From Ontholestes murinus (taxonomy: Eukaryota; Arthropoda; Insecta; Coleoptera; Staphylinidae): DNA of 64,000 nt. Location: assembly GCA_963969525.1 (NCBI GenBank), contig OZ018396.1, positions 21,852,052 to 21,916,051 on the forward strand. Reading direction: 5' to 3'. Shown here one piece after another: positions 44,701 to 57,350 of this stretch. Within the stretch, counting starts at the first letter, position 1. Every line of letters begins with the position of its first letter. The translations under genes and the position numbers were made by a program. The notes under the pieces are model-generated. The model ran no database searches. It worked only from the letters and a program-made list of their open reading frames with translations, and had not been told where the DNA came from.

Positions 44701-46040
44701 GTTTTAAACACTGTAATACTGTTGTGTCACAATTATTAAATGAATATTTACCAGGGACATAGTTTACACAAATCAAAAGTATAGTAAGAAGATTCAAACT
44801 TTCAGTGTGCATTAAAAAATTCAATTTAAAACTCAATGATAGATAAAATTAAAATATAATTAAAACATTAATGAGAAATATAAATTATACGTGAACAAAA
44901 TAGAAACCTGAGTGCAAGAAATAAATACATAAAAGATGATTGAAGTACTACTCTAATAATAAAAATAACATTAACAAAATTACGCAACATTTAAATAAAA
45001 TCAATGCCAAAATGAAGCACAAATAAAAATATAAAGAAGATATATTTTAAAACAATAAAATAATTTAAATAATGCCGAAAAAGTAATATAGAGCAAGCAC
45101 ATATTCTAAAAAGCCAGTGAAACTATAAAAGGCTTCAGCTTTTGTCTTTATTTTTAGTTCATACCTCTTAAATTCATGATTGACATAACATTGAAGGTAA
45201 CTTGTTATAGAATTTAATAGAAGCATATCTTGTTTCAGTTTGACTTTGCGATAATCTGACATTATTTTGGTACAAATTTTCTTTGTGTCTTGTGACATAA
45301 AGGTAGTTAATACCTGCAATTAACCCTACATGCCTTTTTTAAATAAAATTATTAATGACGCCTCGACACAATTAAACATATACATTGTAAATTCATTTCA
45401 ATAAGTATATCATACGAAACATAGTAAAAATATTTACTTAGATCTAGAACGGAAGCAGCAGTTATTAGAACCGTTTCAAATGAATGATTTGCTGGGTAAT
45501 ATCAAGTACGGTATTTAGAGTTGGGAGTCGTCGTCGAAATCTGTATGTACTAATTAATATAAACCATCAAACTAATGAGAATACACATTGAAGTGTACAC
45601 AGATTAAAAATTAGCAAAAACTGATAACTACTTTAGAAGATTATGCTGATTTCATAAATTAATTCATTTGTAAACTAAAAACTTATAGTTTGATAATGAC
45701 TAGCTTCTAGTCGAAACTATAGTCACTGTAATTGTTTAAAATATAGTGGTCAAACAAAGTTATTGTATCTCATTTACAAATCATTCAAGATGTACCACGA
45801 AGTAAACGCCTCTACCATCAAATATTTAACCTCGTTCAATTTTTGAGAACAGACATTGCATTTTTACTAATAGGCGAGGTTCTTCACCTGCGATCGTGAA
45901 ATTTTTTATGTCCTGCAGTTATCACATTCCTACTTCCACAGTGATCCAATGTTTTATTGTATTTTCCTATCCGTCGCTCAGTCTTGTATGTTTATTTTTA
46001 GTCACCTAATACGAGCGGATTAGGTGTGAAGAAATTGGGT
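44700..46040. other. AT-rich stretch, no recognised gene
   Basis: A minus-strand frame at 45065-45319 (84 codons, lysine-rich) starts MQVLTTFMSQDTKKICTKIM but matches no family I recognise and may be chance. I see nothing else. Confidence 0.45.
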
Positions 46041-46089
46041 CACTGTTATTCCTCCCGTTGATTAACATCATCATCACATTGGAAAACGT

Positions 46090-46950
46090 ATAACATTAAT
46101 TGAAAATGAAGTCCTGAATAGTAAAGAAGCCCTTATAAATAAAATAAATGGTTTGGAAAACGATGTTAAAATTTTAAATATGGAATTGGATAAGGTAAAC
46201 AGAATTAATATGTTTTTTGCAAGATGAATTAAATACTTACAAGGATCTGCAAATGCAAGGCGCACAAATCAACTATTCATTACCCTATCTCTACATCGCC
46301 CACTCCAACGTCTAAAAACTGCGGAACTTGCTTTATACTGACGAACAGGTGTGAGGAACAGTCACATAAAATAATAAGCATAATGGAACATAATGATGAA
46401 CTTAAAAGTAAACTGGATAAAATCGTACACACCCTAGAGAATATTAACAACAAGACACAACAACCGCTATATTTCAAAGTCAACTCACGCATTCTAATAT
46501 TAGGTGACAACCACGGTAAAAACATGGTGCATCTTTTTAGAAAGGCAGTCAACCAATACGCAATCAAAAATAAAATTTCTTCTATTTGTAAACCAAATAC
46601 CCCTCTAGTTAATGTTGTGGAACATATAAATAGATTAACAAGTGATTTCACGCGTGACGATCACGTAATTATTAAGGCTGGGACGGTAGATGCTCTTTAA
46701 GGTAATAATTTTGACACAATACAACTAAAGAGGATTTTAACGATTACACTAGAAAAAATTAATGTTCACATCATTGAAAAAATTCCAGTGTGTAAAGGAA
46801 GACAAATATTTCATTTTTAAGTGCAATTAATGACCACCTTACTAAATGCGCCAATGATCTGAAATGTGCGTTCATTAAAAATAGGTCTATCTCAAATAAG
46901 ACTTTTCATATTAACCATAGATCAAAATTTATAATGGTCAAATACTAAAA
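46090..46950 (+). pseudogene. LINE ORF1 with coiled coil and SGNH-hydrolase (esterase) domain
   Basis: A heptad-like stretch ALINKINGLENDVKILNMEL (about 46130-46190) predicts a coiled coil. The frame 46383-46700 contains ILILGDNHGKNMVHLF (GDS block; the nucleophile Ser is Asn here), then SICKPNTPLVNVVEHINRL and DDHVIIKAGTVDAL (the GxND-like block). After a stop comes VHIIEKIPVCKGR. Such esterase ORF1 proteins are known in CR1-type LINEs. The missing Ser and Asn residues and stops imply loss of activity. Confidence 0.82.
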
Positions 46951-47058
46951 TATTTACAAATAAAATCTTTCATAATTTTAACCTTAATAGGTAGTAACAT
47001 CTTCGCCAAAAAACTAGATGCGATCGTCGTTCATAAAGGCAAGGAAAAATTAAAGTGT

Positions 47059-47375
47059 ATTAACTGATGAGGCTGTTATATGTTGAAAATTCATATTCAC
47101 TTGTTTAGTTGTTGAAGTAAAACATATAAATTTTCAAAACACTTTATTATTGCTTTTTTGAAAACGCAACAATTGTTCGCCACACTGTGGCTTCTTCAGG
47201 CGAAGAAATGGTAACAATAAAAGTTTGTGACAGGTTTATATAGTAATTGCTGTGGGGGCTACGGGGGTTGGGGTTCTTTGCCTGAAGAAGCCACAGTGTG
47301 GCGAAACAATTGTTGCGTTTTCAAAAAAGCACTAATAAAGTGTTTTGAAAATTTAAGTGTTTTACTTCAACAACT
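47059..47375. mobile_element. 317-bp palindromic insertion, Penelope-like terminal repeat candidate
   Basis: A 10-bp direct repeat attaaagtgt (47049-47058 and 47376-47385) brackets the insert. Its right part is a large inverted repeat: 47107-47208 and 47273-47375 pair almost perfectly around a spacer of about 64 bp. Each arm contains, in opposite orientation, ctgaaga, then the self-complementary gccacagtgtggc, then gaa(a), the order of hammerhead ribozyme core strands. A further ctgatga lies at the insert's left end (about 47064). Penelope-like elements carry such ribozymes in their terminal repeats. The identity is inferred. Confidence 0.6.
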
Positions 47376-47429
47376 ATTAAAGTGTGTTGTCATTGCGTTC
47401 TAAAGTAAATGAAATTGAACAATAAATGA

Positions 47430-47900
47430 TAAATTGCTTAATCTTTCTATTTTGTGCATATGTGAACATTGGCTAGTTAAGGATGAGGCGCTGACAGTTG
47501 TTGTCCAAAATTTCTATGTAGCTATTCAGTTCTCCCGAACCCGAACTCGAGGTGGAGGAGATTTAATCTTTATCAGAAATGAAATAAAAAACTTTAAATA
47601 TTTTTAATTTCGCCATTAAGAAGGATGGAATTGGTATGCAAAATAATTTAATTCTTACTAGGTATCGATCACCAAGCGGTGACTTCAATAACTTCCTGAT
47701 AAAGTGTTGAATAATATAAATAGCGCTAACAATTAAGCTGCTCATTTATTGTAAGATTCAACGACAATGATATTAGGGAATCTTTTCTTACAGATGTTAA
47801 TACTTTTGGTTTGAAATTTTTAGTTAACTTTCCAACTCGTATAAATAACTGCATAGATAATGTGGCTACTAACTACAAGTAAGTAAAACCCATCGTAACC
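47430..47900 (+). pseudogene. LINE endonuclease (esterase-ORF1 element)
   Basis: The frames read ILCICEHWLVKDEALTVVVQ (TExW block, T changed to C), FSRTRTRGGGDLIFIRNE (SRxxxxGGG block) and LTRYRSPSGDFNNFL (YRSPSGDxxxF block), then DVNTFGLKFLVNFPTRINNC (FxxxxPTRI) and IDNVATN (IDNI). The block order fits an AP-type endonuclease. Several frame changes occur. Confidence 0.8.
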
Positions 47901-47999
47901 GTAGAGGGATATTATTTGATGTTGAATATACGGATACCTCACGATGTAATACAAAGCATCAACTATCACGACCCATTACAGCTACAGGTAAAATAATAC

Positions 48000-49690
48000 T
48001 ATGTCAACTATTAGAAACTGAATCATGGAGTTTCATTAATAATAGCTTAGATACAAATGAGTGTGTAAATATATTTATCTCAATATTCATTAAACATTTT
48101 GAAGCATCTTTCCCTGTAAAGTATATAAAGTCAGACAATCAAACCAAACAGGTTAAATGTTTTAACAACAAATTAAGTAACATGCGAGATATATTAGCTT
48201 TAATATCTGAATAATATAACGAAAGCCAAGATCCTACATTAAGAGATTTAAGGAATCAATACAGAGGTATTTACAGACGTTCGATTGAGTTATGTAAGTT
48301 GGAGGCTAACGACGCTTATATTAGGAATCATAACTTCGAACCGAGAGCTATGTGGAAAATTATAAATTCCAAAAGACCAACGAGTAAAAATAAAAAAGAG
48401 ACGAAAATCTCTACCAATGAATTTAATGTATTTTTTTCTAGCATGTCTAAAAAAATGTGGATTCCTCATCTAAGCCTTATGTTGATCCAGTAATTCTAAT
48501 GTGTGGTAACCCCCCAAATAAATGAAGCTCTAAATAATATCGTATCACCTTTAACTTACATCTTTAACATGTGCATTCGAAACAATATATTTCCGGATGC
48601 CTTTAAAAAGGCTATTGTTATTCCTGTTTTCAAAAAAAAAGGTGACATAGATGATCCGAATGATTATCGTCTCATTTCCCTACTGCTATTTTCGAAAAAA
48701 AATTGGAACTGCAGCTAATTGAATATTTTGAAAATGCAGACCTTTTACGTAAGAAACAGTTTGGATTTAGGCAAGGATGTTCAACCACGAATGCTATCTT
48801 AAAACTTGTAGAAGTGATAACTAATTCTTTCGAGCAGGGTACAAGTTCAATAGCTAGTTTTTTCTGACTGCGTCTCCCATTAAATTCTTCTTAGAAAACT
48901 TTACTTCAATAATTTACATCCGGACAGCTGTAGTTTAATACTTTCATATTTAACTGGAAGAACGTAATGTGTAAAATCTAATGGCATTACATCTGACGAG
49001 TTGCTGCTTCAGCATGGGGTTCCACAAGGGTCTTGGACCTCTGTTCTTTCTAATCTACATAAATGGGCTACCTGACTTAACACTACGATCATTAACCAAG
49101 GGGACCTGTTAAACGCAGTTTCTATATTAAACAAAGATTTAATTGCAGAGGCAAGGTTTTTGGAAAGGAGAACTAAATTTTTAGGTTTGAACATTGTTAT
49201 GGACAGTACGCGGCGAGGCACTATCCCGCAAGCTCTCTTCCACTAAATTCCTTATCCGTGGCCTTTCAACACAGGTGCAAAAAGACATGATTCGATTAAC
49301 ATACTTCTCGCTATTCTAGAGGCATATTTCTTATAGGTTGATTGCATGGGGTCATTCTGCGATCAGACATCAAATTTTTACTCGCAGCGTAGAGTTATCC
49401 GTATTATCGCGGGGTACGGATACTCAGATGATTGTCGCCAAACATTTATTGACACACATTAACTCTACCGTCACTATATATTCTTGAATACTTGTCTTAA
49501 TAAAAAACAAAACCACCTTTATCAAAATTGTAAATAATATTTATGCAAAACCTGCTAGGCTAACTAAAACCCAAATATGAGATCGATTCTACGGTACACA
49601 GTTTTATAATTTACTACCAGATGGCATTAAGAAATATCACTTCAATCATTTAAAAAACTCATTAAGGAATGTTTGACGAAAAATGCATTA
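48000..49690 (+). pseudogene. LINE linker and RT (esterase-ORF1 element)
   Basis: Linker: PRAMWKIINSKRPTSKNKKE (about 48340). RT: ALNNIVSPLTYIFNMCIRNN, IFPDAFKKAIVIPVFKKKGD (about 48590-48645), NDYRLISLL, then RKKQFGFRQG-like text (about 48750), VSHXILLRKLYFNNLHPDSC (about 48870) and LLQHGVPQGS (about 49010). The segment that should hold YADD is missing; the reading jumps to LLNAVSILNKDLIAEARFLE and FLGLNIVMDS (thumb). C-terminal text runs to about 49680 with LYILF. Confidence 0.82.
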
Positions 49691-49910
49691 TATATTTTGT
49701 TTTGAAATTTTAATGAGATATTGACTAATTTAAGATATTTAGTTTAGTCTTAGTTTTAACAAATTTTTTATTGTTTTACCTATGTGTTTTTACCTCTTAT
49801 TGACATATTAACGAATTCGTTGTATATATAGTTTCTGTTTGTCCCATACCAATCGGCAGCTAGGAATACTTAAGGTAGTGATTATCATACATTATCACTC
49901 ACCTATATAT

Positions 49911-50275
49911 ATAGGGTGTCCAGGAAGTAACAAATTTGAATTTGTTGCCATTTTGCCATATGACGTTTGGCAGTCATGCTTGTTTCATGTTTGTTATTTG
50001 CGATCTTTTCCATTAGAAGCCCGATAGCTTTTGTGTGGCGAGGATTGTAGTTTGGTGTTTATGTTCGCCATGCCAGATAACAACATAGCAACTTTTCCAA
50101 GTAATAAAAAGTTACTGTGAACGGCGACAGTTACAGAAATAGCTTTCTGATTGGTTTTTCGCAATTGTGGATAATAATGACGATTCTTCGTTTCAACAAG
50201 ATGGTGTGACATGCCATACATCCCATTAAATGATTGTTCTGCTGACTGAAAAGTCTCACCAAAAAATGTAATTGT
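49911..50275 (+). mobile_element. Tc1/mariner-like fragment
   Basis: A terminus-like tatagggtgtccaggaag at about 49910 is followed by decayed sequence ending in SFQQDGVTCHTSH (about 50183-50226), the catalytic FQQDGAxxHTA block of the same broad family as the element at 5621-7110. The rest of the transposase is missing. Confidence 0.65.
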
Positions 50276-50299
50276 ATTTGAAAACAATATTAGTAATCG

Positions 50300-50540
50300 T
50301 GTTCATCACAAAGTAATCAATATTTTGCAGATTTTTTCCACAAGCTTTGCGCTGTTGGGAAGCAGAGATAAAGGCCTGTAATTATTCTTATTATTTTCAT
50401 CAACCTCTTTGCCTCTTTGTAAATAGGAACTACATTTGCTAGTTTTAAATTTTTAGAAAAATATACAATTGATTAAAATCTGTCAGGATTTACAAAATGA
50501 CCTCAGCAACTGGTTTTGTTATCTTACTACTTCAATCATA
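50300..50540 (-). pseudogene. LINE RT fragment
   Basis: The minus strand reads QRGKEVDENNKNNYRPLSLL followed by PNSAKLVEKICKIL, the KKGxxxxxxNYRPISLLPxxSKxxEK block of Jockey/CR1-type RTs. Upstream the reading decays. Confidence 0.7.
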
Positions 50541-50719
50541 AATATTATAGCTATTACTTGGACGTGATCACATGAAGCATTATCGAAATAGAAACTAGAC
50601 TTATCATAGAAGATGTTATTACAATAGGATCAGTTTGGCAGTTTCTTATATTACTGGTTAATTGCTTCCGAAGTAAAGAAAAATAGCGATTATCAGCATC
50701 TATTGACTCAAGGAAAAAA

Positions 50720-51000
50720 ATCGAATAAAATGTACACGGATTTAACTAAAACATTTGACAAACTTAATCATAATAATTAATTACGGAAAATATAAAAGTA
50801 TGATTTATCTAGCGGCAGTTATTGGTTGAAATTAAGTGTATATGATCTCAAAGGAATACAGTAAGCAGTGAAGTTCCTCAGGAGTTCAACCTACCATCTC
50901 TACTGATTTTTAAAATATTCAATTTTTAATCATTTAGAATCCGAAGTCAACCCAGATAATTTAAATATGTATACAATTGTAGAAGCTGATGCTTTTTCCT
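50720..51000 (+). pseudogene. LINE RT fragment
   Basis: Plus-strand frames read YTDLTKTFDKLNHNN (about 50733, FxDLxKAFDxxNHxxL) and SSEVPQEFNLPSLLIFKIF (about 50863, SxGVPQGSxLGPLLFxIF). It is too short to place in a clade. It is opposite in strand to the RT piece at 50300-50540, so it is a separate insertion. Confidence 0.65.
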
Positions 51001-51111
51001 ATTGTATGAATTTATACTTCCTGCCCAGTGTGAATCTGTCCCGAATTTCTCTTTTAATAACAGAATTAGATAAATCTGAATACAGTTATCAGTACATCTG
51101 GTTTATTTTGG

Positions 51112-51463
51112 TATAGTCGTCCCAAAGATATTTGGCGTTTATGACCTTTTACCACTTGACCGCCTTAATAAGTTTAGGGCCATCATATCGTAAAACCAAA
51201 CCCATAAATATTCTTGGTCTGGTCAGGACCGTTTTGTATAATTTTCTCCAAACAAATGTATGCATTGGGGCAGCAGCACCCGGAGTTAAAACGGCCCCTT
51301 AAAAAAAGTACCGAAACCGGGCCTGGGACAACTTTAGGGGAATCCGCTGAGGACCACCTATTGGGGGCGGGGGATGAGAGTTTGCGGTCGGTCCCTCGTA
51401 AAATTAGTAAAAGTTAAATACCATAAAAGGTCATAAACGCCAAATATCTTTGGGACGACTATA
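51112..51463. mobile_element. 352-bp MITE with perfect 40-bp inverted repeats
   Basis: The first 40 bp (starting tatagtcgtccc) and last 40 bp are exact reverse complements. TA lies at each outer end, consistent with a TA target. There is no coding capacity. Its left 160 bp aligns with 57356-57515, the probable end of a DDE transposon, so it is likely a deletion derivative of that family. The perfect repeats suggest a recent insertion. Confidence 0.93.
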
Positions 51464-51689
51464 CAGGCATATAGATAATTGGTAAAAAAATCTCTACAGT
51501 TATTTTGTTGTATATTTTACAACTAGAATATTGAATGAGTACATAATTTTTATTTTTGTGTAAACACTGATCGAATTTTAAATATTTAATTCGGTTATTA
51601 TTTATGTTTTAATTTTTTTTTAAATATGTAGTATGTAGTTTATAAAAAAAATATATTGCAGGGTTTAAAAGTATTATATTCTTTTATAT

Positions 51690-52320
51690 GTTCAGGGTAG
51701 ACCGTTGTCCAAATCATTACCTGTCGCGTTTTACGGTGGCAGATAGGGCCGGTTGAAAATTTAATAGTGATTACCATAATAACGGGTATACACCCTCCCA
51801 CGGCATTGACGTTAATTACCTAGGGGGGGGGGCGAAAAGAGACGGACGACCCCAAAAAGTGGCAGTTAGCTGGTGTTAACGGAGGGTTATTCCTCATTAC
51901 ATTTAAACTTACTTTAATCCCGGAGTGACGACAAAACAACATTAACGCTGACATCGGGTTGTTTTACATTTCGCATTTCATTTGCATTTTCATTAAAACC
52001 CCGTCCGCCGGCAGGGCTTTAAAAAAAATATTGACCACCGAAGACGACGATATTTTCCCGGGGCGCTTTGATCCACGAGCGACGGAGGCGTCCTTCCTGC
52101 TGATTATATCGCAACGAAAATTAATATCCGTCCAATTAAGTGCTCTCTCTCTTCTTCGACACAGGGGCTAATGAAAATTCCGAATCGTTTTTGCCCAGGC
52201 ATCGCCCTACTAAATTATTAATGGGATATTTCCATTAATTTCGCGTAAATTCGTCGTTGTCAAAGGTACAAACACGGTTTGTACCACTTTCAACTGCCTG
52301 CACTAATTAATTTTGAATTA
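51690..52320. other. GC-rich unique island
   Basis: The base composition rises sharply, with a G10 run at 51824-51833, and the DNA holds many TAAT/ATTA cores. No TE motif or recognisable product is seen. It is another candidate for host non-coding DNA. Confidence 0.4.
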
Positions 52321-52329
52321 CTAGCTAAC

Positions 52330-54135
52330 CGTGGCAGATGCATTCGAGATATATTGTTCTGTATTAAAGTGGAATAACGTGCAGGTCTAATTTTAGATAT
52401 AAAATCTCAAAATAATTGCTTGGAAAAGGTTTGTATTTGTTTGCGAAGAATTTGTAATAAAATAGCCTTTCATGATATCTTATTAATAACTGGAAAATTA
52501 TTAAATACTTCACTGAATAGGAACGAAATGGGAGTCCGTGAACAAAAAGATGAAATATTAGTCAAATATCTCACATTGAATTTAGCTTATTTAAAGCTTT
52601 TTAATAAAACAAACTTGTTATTAAATTTATTAAAGGGATCACAATACATAAGAATTTCTATAGAAGTTTAGAGTATATTAAATAAATATTCAGATATTTA
52701 TTTTAATAAGAATTGATCAAATCTTTATATACATCCTCAAGTAATATATTTTATTTGCTGTGCCATTTATAAAAAAATATTTTAATTAAAAATGTTTACG
52801 AGAAAAATTATTTTCCGGGCGTTACTGCAATTATGCAAAAATAAACAGCTATTTGTTAAAATAATTACACATCGTGCGAAAGAACTGTCAGACATTTAAT
52901 TATATAAGTAATAGAGCCGTTACTTGAGCAAAAAGTGATCACAGTAATAAATATCCTACTATTAAGATTTGAGTACTGTTCTAATTTGTCATCAATAATA
53001 GGATATGTAACATTATAAAGTGTTGATAGATTATACAAACAAACAAGAATAACATCTTTTATTATATTTCCACGTAACTCATTAACTAAACATTAATTAT
53101 AACATATATTCAATTAAAAAAACATACAAGTATTAAACAATATGCTAAGTCTGTCCGTTTGGGCTATGGACCATCGGTCTTTAGGTGTGAAGTAAATAAT
53201 TATTAAACAAGGAATAGTATAAATATAGCACTTACTAAAAGTAGTTGTTTTACTTACAACATAATATTTCTAAGTGAAGCTAATGAATTTTAATAAAACA
53301 ATTTATTATTTATCGTGTTTCTCAAATAATATCATCAATGTAAAAGAATTACACCGATTTCGATGTTTCAAATTGATACAACACATTCATATAAAAAATG
53401 GGGCCTTTAAAGTAAAATTTATTGCGCATATTTTTCTAGATGTCAGCATTTTACCGCACCAATATAGCAACGTATATCTGTCATCTTATAGCTTCCGTTT
53501 ACACATTGCACTTTTTATCCTCTTTTTCTGTAACAGTCTATTTAGTTTCATGGGTTTCTATACGATAACTTGCAATCGTGCAATTTCTCATTCACTTTCT
53601 TTATTTGTCCATGAAAATGCAGTTGTTATTTTCATAAAGTTGAAATATTGGTCTCATTTGTATCAATTTAATTTATAACGTATTTTATTAACGATATTTT
53701 AATTTACTTCATAAAATTTATTCAATAAAGAAAATTATTCACTTCTTTTACTAATTTTAATTTACGCTGAGAAATTTTAACAATAAGATGAAGAAAAAAT
53801 GTTTTTTGATTTTGATTAAATGCTTTGCTCTGTTCGATAATGTTAGCTTATTTTGAAGACAATTTTATAATTCCGCAATTGAAGAAGTCCTTATCCCAAT
53901 CGGTAAAAAAAGTTGAACAGTTCACTTTCAAGAAATTTTTGTGCCATCAAGAAAATTTTGCAAATGTTTAAAACGGTGATAATCGCTTAACAGCAAGTCT
54001 ATAAAATACTAGCATGCGATGGAATCTTTTATCAAGCTCTAGGAGCTTCTGCAGCATCTTAAAATTTGTGTGTCTCCGGCGTAATCTTGCTAGAACACAA
54101 CATACTTCCTATTGGCCAATTCTGGGAGTAGCTCA
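52330..54135. other. AT-rich stretch, no recognised gene
   Basis: Two plus-strand frames, at 52420-52671 (83 codons) and 53274-53678 (134 codons), are open, but their leucine/isoleucine/phenylalanine-rich translations look like AT-rich chance reading. I see no TE motif. Confidence 0.45.
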
Positions 54136-54140
54136 TATAA

Positions 54141-55700
54141 ATGCAGCAAAATCAAATCTTTACGAAATATTTTCGTGTTTTTTCTATTTATATTTACAAT
54201 GTTACTACATATATACTCAAGAAAGTTGTGGATGTTATTGTTATACCGCTTACAAAATTAATTAACACTTGTATAAATAATTCAATTTTTCCTACCTCGC
54301 TAAAAATGCTCGTGTTACTCACTCCTGTTTTTAAGAAAGGTGATGTAGGTGAAGTGAATAATTACAGGCCAATAATTATACTCCCTATTATATCAAAGAT
54401 ATTTGAGAAAATATTACTTAACCAATTATTAGATTTTTTTGAGACCCATAATCTACTATCGGACACACAGTATGGTTTTCGCAAAGGAAGATCTACAGCA
54501 GGTGTGGTGATGGCCCTTACTGAGGAAATAATCTAGGTATTCAAATCAGGTATGCATACTGAATCATCATTCTTGGACCTCAATAAAGCCTTTGACTGCA
54601 TAGATCATGGAATTCTTTTGCTGAAACTGTACTACTACAACCTCCATCCGAGTAGCTGTTGCCTAATTTCCTCTTATCTATACTAAAGACAACAAAGAAT
54701 GGTTATAAATAAAAAAGCATCAAATGATATATATTTAAAATATGGGGTGCCACAAGGATCTATTCTTGGACCATTTCTATTCTTATTATATATAAATGAT
54801 TTATCATCTGCATCAAGTTCACCAATTTTTTTAGTTTGCGGATGGCACATCATTTATTAATAAATCGGATGATATATTTAAAGCTAAAATTGACCATATG
54901 AAATCCAGAAATGATATAAGTACTTGGTTTGAATCAAACATACTGTCACTAAACACAAGTAAAACGGTCAACCTTACGTTCTCGCTCCGATCTGGCACTT
55001 CTAGTGAAACCACAACAAAGTTTCTTGGTGTCAATCTTGACTGACATAGCACAGTCATGGAGAGGTAGTAGTCAATTAAAATTGAAGCTCGTAGTAGCTG
55101 CATTACGTGCAGCTTATTTTGCATTATGCCAATCGCATTTACCTTACAGCATTTTAATGTGGAGACACTCTCCTATAATGAATCATCGTGAATACCAGGA
55201 TGACTGCAAAACAAAATTTACTGAACTGGGAATCCTGACATTAACTTCACTATACATTTTTAGAATGTGACATTAGAAAAAATGTAACATAATATTGTAC
55301 TCATTCAGATAAACATATGCATGATACTAGGAACAAAAATAAAATCAGTCCACAAAAACTCCGTCTAACCAAATCGAGAAACGGTACAAATTATTTTGGG
55401 CCCGTTATATTTAATTTACTCCCACAGCATATAAAGAACTTAAACATTAAGCAATTTAAAATGAAATTAAAAATGTATTCCGGTAAATGTGCATTTTACT
55501 CTATAAATCAGTTCTTTAATCATGATTTTAAACCTCTTGAAAATAAATACTATCCTACAGAAAATATCTAAACATTCCAATTTTGTATTATAACCCATTT
55601 GTTGTTTTATATAATTTAACATATGTTTATTTTACTTGTATACTTAGACTAATTTTTTAACATTTTAATATAACGTCCTTCAATTTTTTTTTAATACTTT
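54141..55700 (+). pseudogene. CR1/Jockey-like LINE RT, 5' truncated
   Basis: RT blocks: LTKLINTCINNSIFPTSLKM (about 54255), LLTPVFKKGDVGEVNNYRPI, SDTQYGFRKGRSTAGVVMAL (about 54465), SSFLDLNKAFDCIDHGILLL (intact first Asp, about 54570) and KYGVPQGSILGPFLFLLYIN (about 54740). The YADD site reads FADGTSFI, so the second Asp is lost. The C-terminal tail PQKLRLTKSRNGTNYFGPV and YSINQFFNHDF ends at 55571. Frame changes occur near 54536, 54690 and 55020. Confidence 0.88.
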
Positions 55701-55799
55701 GATCGCTTTGCAATTTTATATGTTTAACTTTAGTGTTTCTTAACGTTTTAGATTTTTTTAGATCCGGAGTAAAAGAAATAGTAAATGTGAGGATATTTA

Positions 55800-56560
55800 T
55801 GCTTTATCCTTGTCCTATATGAATTGCATAATTAATGAATTTGTGGCGTCACTTACAAAGATGATAAACGAAATATTTACAACTGGCATTTTCCCTGATG
55901 TCCTCAAATTAGCAGAATTATATCAATATATAAAAGTGGCGATGAACAGGAAGTGAATAATTTTAGGCAAGATTCTTCAAAGTAGTCGAAATAATTATCA
56001 AAAATCAAGTAATGAAATACTTTGAAACAAATGAACCTTTTACCGGAAGTCAATTCGGTTTCAGACCTGGATTATCAACATCAGATGCTGTAATTGCTCC
56101 CATTGATCGGATCATGAAGGCTTTTGAAAACAAAAATATATCAGTAGTATCCTTCATTGATTTGAGCAAAGCTTTCCACTGTGTCTCACATGACTTACTA
56201 ATTACAACACTGGAAGCATACAACTTTTCCAAAAACAGTATTAATTAAATGAAATCGTATCTTACCAGTAGATATCAATCAGTTTTTCATAATGGTGTAA
56301 TATGTAAGCCTGAGTAAATAACTCATGGGGTTCCACAAGGTTTAATACTTGGACCCTTGTTATTTTTAAAATTCATAAATGACCTTCCGTTCCCACCTAA
56401 TACACCGAATGCCATATTATTTGCCGACGACTCTACTGTCATTAATGAGGGTAGAAAAATGGAGAGAGCCAACATGAAAACTGAGAAAACAATGAGTGCT
56501 GTAAACACTTGGATTACGCAAAATAAATTAATTTTAAATAGAAAATAAACAAATTCCATA
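55800..56560 (+). pseudogene. Jockey-like LINE RT fragment
   Basis: The reading starts FVASLTKMINEIFTTGIFPD (about 55840). Then come TGSQFGFRPGLSTSDAVIAP (about 56045), SVVSFIDLSKAFHCVSHDLL (FDLSKAFD with D to H), HGVPQGLILGPLLFLKFIND (about 56325) and AILFADDSTVI (about 56415, intact ADD). It ends NTWITQNKLILN. It lies 100 bp downstream of another LINE tail but differs in sequence, so it is a separate insertion. Confidence 0.87.
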
Positions 56561-56564
56561 TTAT

Positions 56565-57350
56565 TAACACTATTTGACAAATTTGTATTTTATTAACGAA
56601 TGTATTGTGGGTACAAATAAAAAATACAAATTAATTTATGCAGTCAAGAAATTAATTTAAAAATCAATTGACTCTTCCGTTAATTTGACCAACTGTCATT
56701 TTTCATCACTATGTGTCACCACTATGTAGTGACAAAAAATCACAGTTGGAATTCCGGAAAACCTAACATAACATTTAAAAGTATTCAGTTTAATACAATC
56801 AGAAATAGCCACATATGACGTTAAATATTCTTAAATAAAAAAAAACATTGTTTTTATACCTAAATCAACAAAGGCCTAAGGACAATGAAAATACCCATAT
56901 CCAATATAGACCCTCAGAACTTTACATTGTAATCCAAAGATCAGATGCCTTTTCCCTTAATGCTCCCGACAAATAATCTTCATAACTTATGTGACCTTGA
57001 AAGTAAAAGATTTACAAAGCTACATCAAAGATATACATCAAATTTGATGTCAGAGTGCACGAAGGATGAATATGCTACAACAAGATATTTGTTGATAATT
57101 GTTTGTGATTTGATAATTGTTCGTGATATGCCCAAAAATGTTGTTTATTCAATTGGGCTGATCGATCTTCTGAGAGAAAATGTCATCATTAAGTTTTAAG
57201 GAGTTGCTAACCATTCCGAAACTATCGACGGCGCTTTCCTGGAGTCTCTAATCAAATCTGAAGTGCATCACCAATATTCTCTATAAATATGTATCAATAT
57301 ACTTTTGCATATACTTGAACTAATGTTTGAAGCACTTTTGATTCTCCGAT
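56565..57350. other. AT-rich stretch, no recognised gene
   Basis: A plus-strand frame at 56945-57199 (84 codons, starting MPFPLMLPTNNLHNLC) has mixed, protein-like composition, but I do not recognise it. No other feature is seen. Confidence 0.4.

Larger units (their letters stand above)
46040..49830 (+). mobile_element. CR1-like LINE with esterase-type ORF1
   Basis: Plus-strand order: coiled-coil and SGNH-esterase ORF1 (46090-46950), endonuclease (47430-47900), linker (48000-48480), RT (48490-49300) and thumb/C-terminal part (to about 49690). A palindromic element is inserted at 47059-47375. The total of 3.8 kb is near full length, but stops, frameshifts and a deletion around the RT active site show decay. 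Confidence 0.85.

Noticed and set aside
49009..49221. Minus-strand 70-codon ORF
   Set aside because: The plus strand here encodes LINE RT and thumb motifs.
53274..53678. 134-codon hydrophobic ORF as a membrane protein gene
   Set aside because: Its composition follows AT-rich DNA and I see no promoter, motif or neighbouring exon. I cannot exclude it, but nothing supports it.
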